Positions 4,896-8,426 of a stretch of DNA of 8,426 nt are shown here, piece by piece. The DNA comes from Flavobacteriales bacterium UBA2040 (GTDB lineage: Bacteria; Bacteroidota; Bacteroidia; Flavobacteriales_D; Crocinitomicaceae). The stretch is taken from positions 1 through 8,426 of the forward strand of contig DDBE01000063.1 in the NCBI GenBank assembly GCA_002332715.1. The letters run 5' to 3'. Numbering within the stretch: the stretch's first letter is position 1; the number at the start of each line of letters is the position of its first letter. Position numbers and translations under genes: made by a program. Under the pieces are notes generated by a model. It had not been told where the DNA came from. It did no database searches and was given only the letters and a program-made list of their open reading frames with translations.

Positions 4896-5735
4896 CTAAA
4901 TAAATCCCAAAGTCAATAAATGTAACCATCGATCGTCTCTTAAAAGGAATACGACTGTCATTGGAATGATTATGTAGCAACTGGCCATGTACGCACCCGT
5001 AAAATAGACGGTTCTTCTTTTGTAAAAAACTAAAAAAGTAGGGACAAACAAGATCATTAATGGTAGTGGCATGTAGGACCAGGTATGTTTGTCAAAAGGA
5101 TATCGTTCAACATTTCCATTTACCACGTGCAGTATATTCGTTGGAATATGCAATAATCTCGATTTCTCGATGTACAATCCCGGATAGCTTTGTAAATGAT
5201 GATAATTACTTTCTGCAACATAAGCATAGCCATAATTTGCGGTAAAAATGGTGCGGACTTTCTTGTATTTAAAACCGACCTCTTCATGAGCAGCAAACTG
5301 CATCAATTCATCTCGTTCGCGATGGGTTGGGAGCACAAAATCCCAAAATAAAGCAATGAAAATTACCATGCAAAGCTTAGTGCCAAAATTTACATATTTC
5401 CACCGCGATCCTGTAATTAAGCTCTGGTAATACCGTTCGTCTTTCGCTTCTTCGCGCTTCATGTGGGTGCGATATCTGTCGCGAGCCTCCTTGGCTCTTT
5501 CTTCGGGTGATTTTTGTTTGCGTTGAGCAGTTCTAGCTTCCCGAGTATTTGTAGCTTCTTGACTTGGATTCATTAATGCATCGTATGCCTCCTGCAAGAC
5601 AGCAAATCGGTCTGCCGCACTGGGTGAAGGATTGCGATCTGGATGTAGTACTTTTGCTTTGTCGCGATACGCTTTTTTTATTTCGACTTTACTTGCTCCA
5701 ACCGAAACGCCAAGAATTCGATGATAATTACTCAT
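4896..5735 (-). CDS. Membrane-anchored J-domain (DnaJ-like) protein
   Basis: The first 60 residues are a J domain: YHRILGVSVGASKVEIKKAY, then the Hsp70-activating HPD at 31-33, then FAVLQEAYDALMNP. It should recruit and stimulate DnaK at a membrane site. There is no Gly/Phe region or zinc domain, so it is a class C J protein rather than DnaJ itself. Residues 62-105 are a highly charged helical linker. Membrane helices are likely at about 117-136, 221-239 and 243-266, with a domain of about 80 residues (138-220) between the first two, rich in Tyr and His. That domain and the client are unknown to me. ATG at 5733-5735 overlaps the end of menE by 8 bases (ATGAGTAA), suggesting translational coupling. 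The stop abuts that of smpB. Confidence 0.88.
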   Translation of the reverse strand: MSNYHRILGVSVGASKVEIKKAYRDKAKVLHPDRNPSPSAADRFAVLQEAYDALMNPSQEATNTREARTAQRKQKSPEERAKEARDRYRTHMKREEAKDERYYQSLITGSRWKYVNFGTKLCMVIFIALFWDFVLPTHRERDELMQFAAHEEVGFKYKKVRTIFTANYGYAYVAESNYHHLQSYPGLYIEKSRLLHIPTNILHVVNGNVERYPFDKHTWSYMPLPLMILFVPTFLVFYKRRTVYFTGAYMASCYIIIPMTVVFLLRDDRWLHLLTLGFI

Positions 5736-6725
5736 GAATGGTCAATGGAATTTGGTCAAAAGTAGGTTTTCTTAAAATTTTACCGCTGTCAGAATGAATG
5801 AATTGTGAAAAGACATATGTCTTCTTCGGAATTTTCCAGGCAGGTAAACTTAAGGAAGAAAAGTCTATTAATTTGTCATCTGAATCCGGCAAACAAAGCA
5901 CAAGTATCTCACCCCATTTATCGTTTGGTTCTTTCCAACAGAAAAATGCACCGGGTAGTATGGGATCTAACAATTTTTCAATTTCTTCCAATTGAATTTT
6001 ATAACCACCAGAATTACAACAAAATCAGCCCTTCCCATCCAACGGAATCGAGTAGTAGAGTCCAATTCAACTAAATCATTCGTCTTGAGATTTTGAATGT
6101 CGAGATGTTTAGCGGATAACATTAACTTCCCATGATTTTCTTTAAAAGTTACGCCTGAAAGAGCTTCATAATAAGAAGTGGTATCTTTACCAACCTTCCG
6201 CATGGCTATATGTGAAACGGTTTCTGTCATTCCAAAACTATGATAAACAGTTATGTTCAATTCCTTTAGTCTATTTTCTGTCTGTTTTGATATAGGACCA
6301 CCACCCACTAAAATTGTCGGGATATTTTTTAGTTTATCAAAATCATATTTCAGGGATTCCTCGAGTTGCATAGGAACCATAGCGATAAAATCAATTTTCG
6401 TTTCACAATGCGACAAGGGTCGGGACGAAGGAGATTGGATGTGAAGGGCATAATTTCCTTCAATTGCACGTGCAAGCATCATCTTTCCGGCTATGGTATC
6501 AATAGACATGCACAAAAGTGCTTTTGTCGAGGTGTTAAAATTGAAAAAAATATTTGTCACATGTGCAGAAGCACGTATCTTTTCCGCGGAAAGCAAAAGT
6601 TTTCTGGGGTTACCCGTTGAACCTGAGGTATTCACGTCGACGGAACTACTATTTAGAAAATTATCTTGAAAGGAAATCACCTTTTTCTGGTCTATATAAT
6701 TATTCGAATAGGTAATCGCAAACAT
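5728..6725 (-). pseudogene. menE: o-Succinylbenzoate-CoA ligase MenE, split by a one-base frameshift
   Basis: MenE activates o-succinylbenzoate to its CoA thioester in menaquinone synthesis. The front frame (6725 down to about 6015) has ANL adenylation motifs: TSGSTGNPRK (33-42), IAGKMM, AMVPMQ, ILVGGG, YHSFGMTET (161-169), NDLVELD and GRADF (231-235). After GRADFVV it runs into nonsense and stops at 5967. A second frame continues exactly where the family should, with NSGGYKIQLEEIEKLLDP, and ends at 5728 with SGKILRK, whose Lys is the expected catalytic lysine. Adding one A at 6014-6015 (GTAATTC to GTAAATTC) restores a single frame of 332 residues, close to the roughly 350 of short Bacteroidetes MenE. 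All motifs are otherwise intact, so the break is recent, a sequencing error, or bypassed by slippage. Frameshifting would also uncouple the overlapping J-protein gene. Confidence 0.88.
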
Positions 6726-6752
6726 ACTTGGAATGAATTTTGTGTAACGAAT

Positions 6753-6772
6753 TATAAAATTACGATTTTATA
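6753..6772. repeat. Inverted repeat between menE and the thioredoxin-like gene
   Basis: TATAAAAT (6753-6760) and ATTTTATA (6765-6772) are perfect inverted copies around TACG. It lies in the 87-base gap between two divergent genes, where both promoters must be. No good -33/-7 pair is visible in either direction. The repeat could be an operator or simply AT-rich promoter DNA. Confidence 0.35.
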
Positions 6773-6812
6773 CAGTACTAAGGAGTCAGGAATGATTTCA
6801 AAAACATAGATT

Positions 6813-7283
6813 ATGAGAAATAGAATTTTAGGAATTGCTTTAATCGCTCTAGTTTTAGGGTGTTTGTCTTTTATTAGTAATAATGAATTTAAAGAAACAG
6901 CAAAAGATAATAAAGAAGACATAGGAATCATTTTTCAAACGATGAGTTTGGAGGAAGCAAAATTATTGTCTAAAAAGACAGGGAAATTAATTTTCATTGA
7001 CATTTATGCATCTTGGTGTGGCCCTTGTAAAATGATGGCAAAAGGACCTTTTAAAGATAAAAAAGTTGGAAGTGTTTACAATTCTTCTTTCATCAATCTA
7101 AAAATTGATGCTGAAAAAGATGCCGACGGAGAGTTCGTCTCTAGAGCATATGCCGTTAGTGCATATCCTACAACTGTCTTTATCGATGGTGACGGTAAAT
7201 TGATAAAGAAATTCGTAGGTTATCGGTCAGAGGATAATTTATTAGGAATGGCTGAAATGGCAAATCCTTCGGTAGCGGATTAG
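6813..7283 (+). CDS. Exported thioredoxin-fold protein with WCGPC active site
   Basis: This 156-residue protein begins with an export signal: basic MRNR, then the hydrophobic stretch ILGIALIALVLGCLSFI (5-21). The stretch includes VLGC (14-17), which could serve as a lipobox with Cys17 as the lipidated residue, though hydrophobic residues right after Cys make simple cleavage equally possible. The thioredoxin fold spans about 42-148. It has the redox pair Cys69 and Cys72 in ASWCGPCKMM and the cis-proline loop AYPTTVFID with Pro119. It most resembles the thioredoxin-like domain of DsbD and the Thioredoxin_7 group. It would reduce or isomerise disulfides, or take part in thiol relay, outside the cytoplasm; the partner is unknown. 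The gene stands alone, diverges from menE and ends before the shared terminator at 7359-7390. Confidence 0.9.
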   Translation: MRNRILGIALIALVLGCLSFISNNEFKETAKDNKEDIGIIFQTMSLEEAKLLSKKTGKLIFIDIYASWCGPCKMMAKGPFKDKKVGSVYNSSFINLKIDAEKDADGEFVSRAYAVSAYPTTVFIDGDGKLIKKFVGYRSEDNLLGMAEMANPSVAD

Positions 7284-7358
7284 TCCTTTTGATTAAAATT
7301 TATCTTGGATACCTCTAAACAATAATCAAAACTCATATTAATTTTCTACTTTAAATAA

Positions 7359-7390
7359 AAATGCCCGATTCAATATTGAATCGGGCATTT
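7359..7390. terminator. Perfect 32-base palindromic two-way terminator
   Basis: Bases 7359-7374 are the exact reverse complement of 7375-7390 (AAATGCCCGATTCAAT and its mate). The GC part CCCGATTC gives a stable stem, and runs of A on the left and T on the right give a U-tract in both directions. It lies between the convergent thioredoxin-like gene and rpsA and should end both transcripts. Confidence 0.9.
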
Positions 7391-7414
7391 AAATTTTATA
7401 GATTAAAAGGATTC

Positions 7415-8426
7415 TTATTCTCCTTTGTCCATTTTCTCTTTCAATGCAGACAATGCATCCAAGTCACCTAATGTAGATTTCTCGTTTGAACTGTTTACAT
7501 TTTTTACTGCATTTGAAGTGTTTGAACCACTACCACCTTTCTTAGCTCCACCAATCGATTTAGACTTCGTAGATGGGCGATCTTCACCTTCTTCAAATAT
7601 ACGTGTGTGAGAAACAACGATTTTCTTAGCGTCTTTGTTGAATTCAATTACTTTGAAATCTAAAGTCTCTTCGATTTTAGCGTTTGTTCCGTCTTCTTTA
7701 CGCAAGTGCTTAGCAGGACATATTCCTTCTACACCGTACGGTAAAGCAACGATTCCAGATTTATCTTTGTTCTCGATGATAGTCCCTTGGTGTACCGAAC
7801 CTTCTCCGAAGATTGTTTCGAATACTTCCCATGGATTGTCTTCCAATTGCTTGTGACCCAAAGATATTCTTCTGTTCTCTCTGTCGATTTCCAAAACCAC
7901 AACTTCCATATCGTCTCCTACTTTGCAGAATTCTGATGGATGCTTGATTTTCTTTTGCCAAGAAAGGTCAGAGATGTGAATCAATCCGTCAACTCCTTCT
8001 TCCAATTCAACGAATACGCCGAAGTTAGTGAAGTTACGAACTTTCGCTTTGTGACGCGTTTCAACTGCGTACTTCGCTTCAATTCCTTCCCATGGATCTG
8101 GCATCAATTGTTTGATACCCAAAGACATTTTTCTTTCTTCACGGTCCAACGTCAAGATAACAGCTTCAACTGAATCTCCAACATTGATGAAGTCTTGTGC
8201 AGAACGCAAGTGTTGTGACCAGCTCATTTCTGAGACGTGGATAAGGCCTTCAACGCCAGCAGCGATTTCGATGAATGCTCCGTAGTCTGCCATAACAACA
8301 ACTTTTCCGGTTACTTTGTCACCAACTTGTAGGTTCGTGTCAAGTGAATCCCATGGATGTGGTTGAAGTTGTTTCAAGCCTAAAGCAATGCGTTTTTTGT
8401 CGTCATCGAAGTCGAGGATAACCACA
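7415..8426 (-). CDS. rpsA: 30S ribosomal protein S1, C-terminal part (5' end outside window)
   Basis: S1 binds mRNA on the small subunit and helps start translation of structured messages; it also contacts tmRNA in some bacteria. The visible 337 codons contain the end of one S1 repeat (1-25, ending LGLKQLQPHPW) and three more OB-fold repeats at about 34-105, 121-193 and 207-276. The middle ones show the signatures YGAFIEI/FGVFVEL, GLIHVSEMSW/GLIHISDLSW and SLGIKQL/SLGHKQL. The last is more divergent, as usual for the final S1 repeat. Residues 278-336 are a low-complexity Ser/Gly/Lys/Asn tail ending in the helix LGDLDALSALKEKMDKGE. The frame runs through the window edge, so the true start is not seen. 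The palindromic terminator lies 25 bases past the stop. Confidence 0.95.
   Translation of the reverse strand, partial: VVILDFDDDKKRIALGLKQLQPHPWDSLDTNLQVGDKVTGKVVVMADYGAFIEIAAGVEGLIHVSEMSWSQHLRSAQDFINVGDSVEAVILTLDREERKMSLGIKQLMPDPWEGIEAKYAVETRHKAKVRNFTNFGVFVELEEGVDGLIHISDLSWQKKIKHPSEFCKVGDDMEVVVLEIDRENRRISLGHKQLEDNPWEVFETIFGEGSVHQGTIIENKDKSGIVALPYGVEGICPAKHLRKEDGTNAKIEETLDFKVIEFNKDAKKIVVSHTRIFEEGEDRPSTKSKSIGGAKKGGSGSNTSNAVKNVNSSNEKSTLGDLDALSALKEKMDKGE

Noticed and set aside
5728..5991. Separate 87-residue gene starting at TTG
   Set aside because: Its sequence is the missing C-terminal part of MenE (Q-L-E-E-I-E onward), so it is the second half of a frameshifted gene and not independent.
5805..6074. 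Plus-strand open frame of 89 codons across the menE break
   Set aside because: It lies opposite the two menE frames, which match the family closely; its own sequence shows no domain or start context.
1..8426. CRISPR array, insertion sequence or toxin-antitoxin pair
   Set aside because: No regularly spaced repeats, transposase motifs or paired small toxin/antitoxin frames were seen on either strand.

Overview
The window looks like chromosomal DNA of a member of the Bacteroidota, most likely the Flavobacteriales. The DNA is AT-rich. Several genes are preceded by sequences close to the Bacteroidetes -33/-7 promoter (TTTG, about 19 bases, TAnnTTTG), with little sign of classical Shine-Dalgarno sites. 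The tmRNA does not encode its CCA end. MenE is of the short Bacteroidetes type, and ribosomal protein S1 has the long Ser/Gly/Lys-rich C-terminal tail common in this group. This placement is inferred from sequence character, not from a database search.

Layout. Bases 1-860 hold the least recognisable DNA: a tandem 9-mer, an open reading tail without an ATG (57-233), and an unrecognised acidic protein on the minus strand (230-859) whose only in-frame start is TTG. A strong hairpin terminator (921-963) closes the tmRNA gene ssrA (972-1369, minus), whose tag reads DNTSYALAA. Next on the minus strand come an RRM-type RNA-binding protein with a very acidic tail (1484-2128), a small membrane protein built from a duplicated DUF4190-like unit with an acidic coiled tail (2340-2717), a frameshifted mini-gene with an MscL-like N-terminus (2838-3031), and recR (3046-3651). 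On the plus strand follow a seven-helix membrane protein (3768-4436) and smpB (4443-4895), 6 bases apart and probably one operon. SmpB converges with no gap on a membrane-anchored J-domain protein (4896-5735, minus). Its start overlaps by 8 bases the end of menE (5728-6725, minus), which is split by a single-base frameshift. A thioredoxin-fold exported protein (6813-7283, plus) diverges from menE. It shares a perfect 32-base palindromic terminator with rpsA (7415 to the window edge, minus, 5' end missing).

How the genes fit together. The clearest functional link is that both halves of trans-translation, ssrA and smpB, lie about 3 kb apart on opposite strands. rpsA and an RRM protein are also present, so much of the window concerns RNA and translation. 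The rest is housekeeping: recombinational repair (recR), menaquinone synthesis (menE), chaperone recruitment and redox chemistry. I found no convincing new multi-gene system. The points most worth checking are two independent single-base frameshifts (menE and the MscL-like mini-gene), the orphan acidic gene beside ssrA, and the seven-helix protein with conserved-looking histidines.
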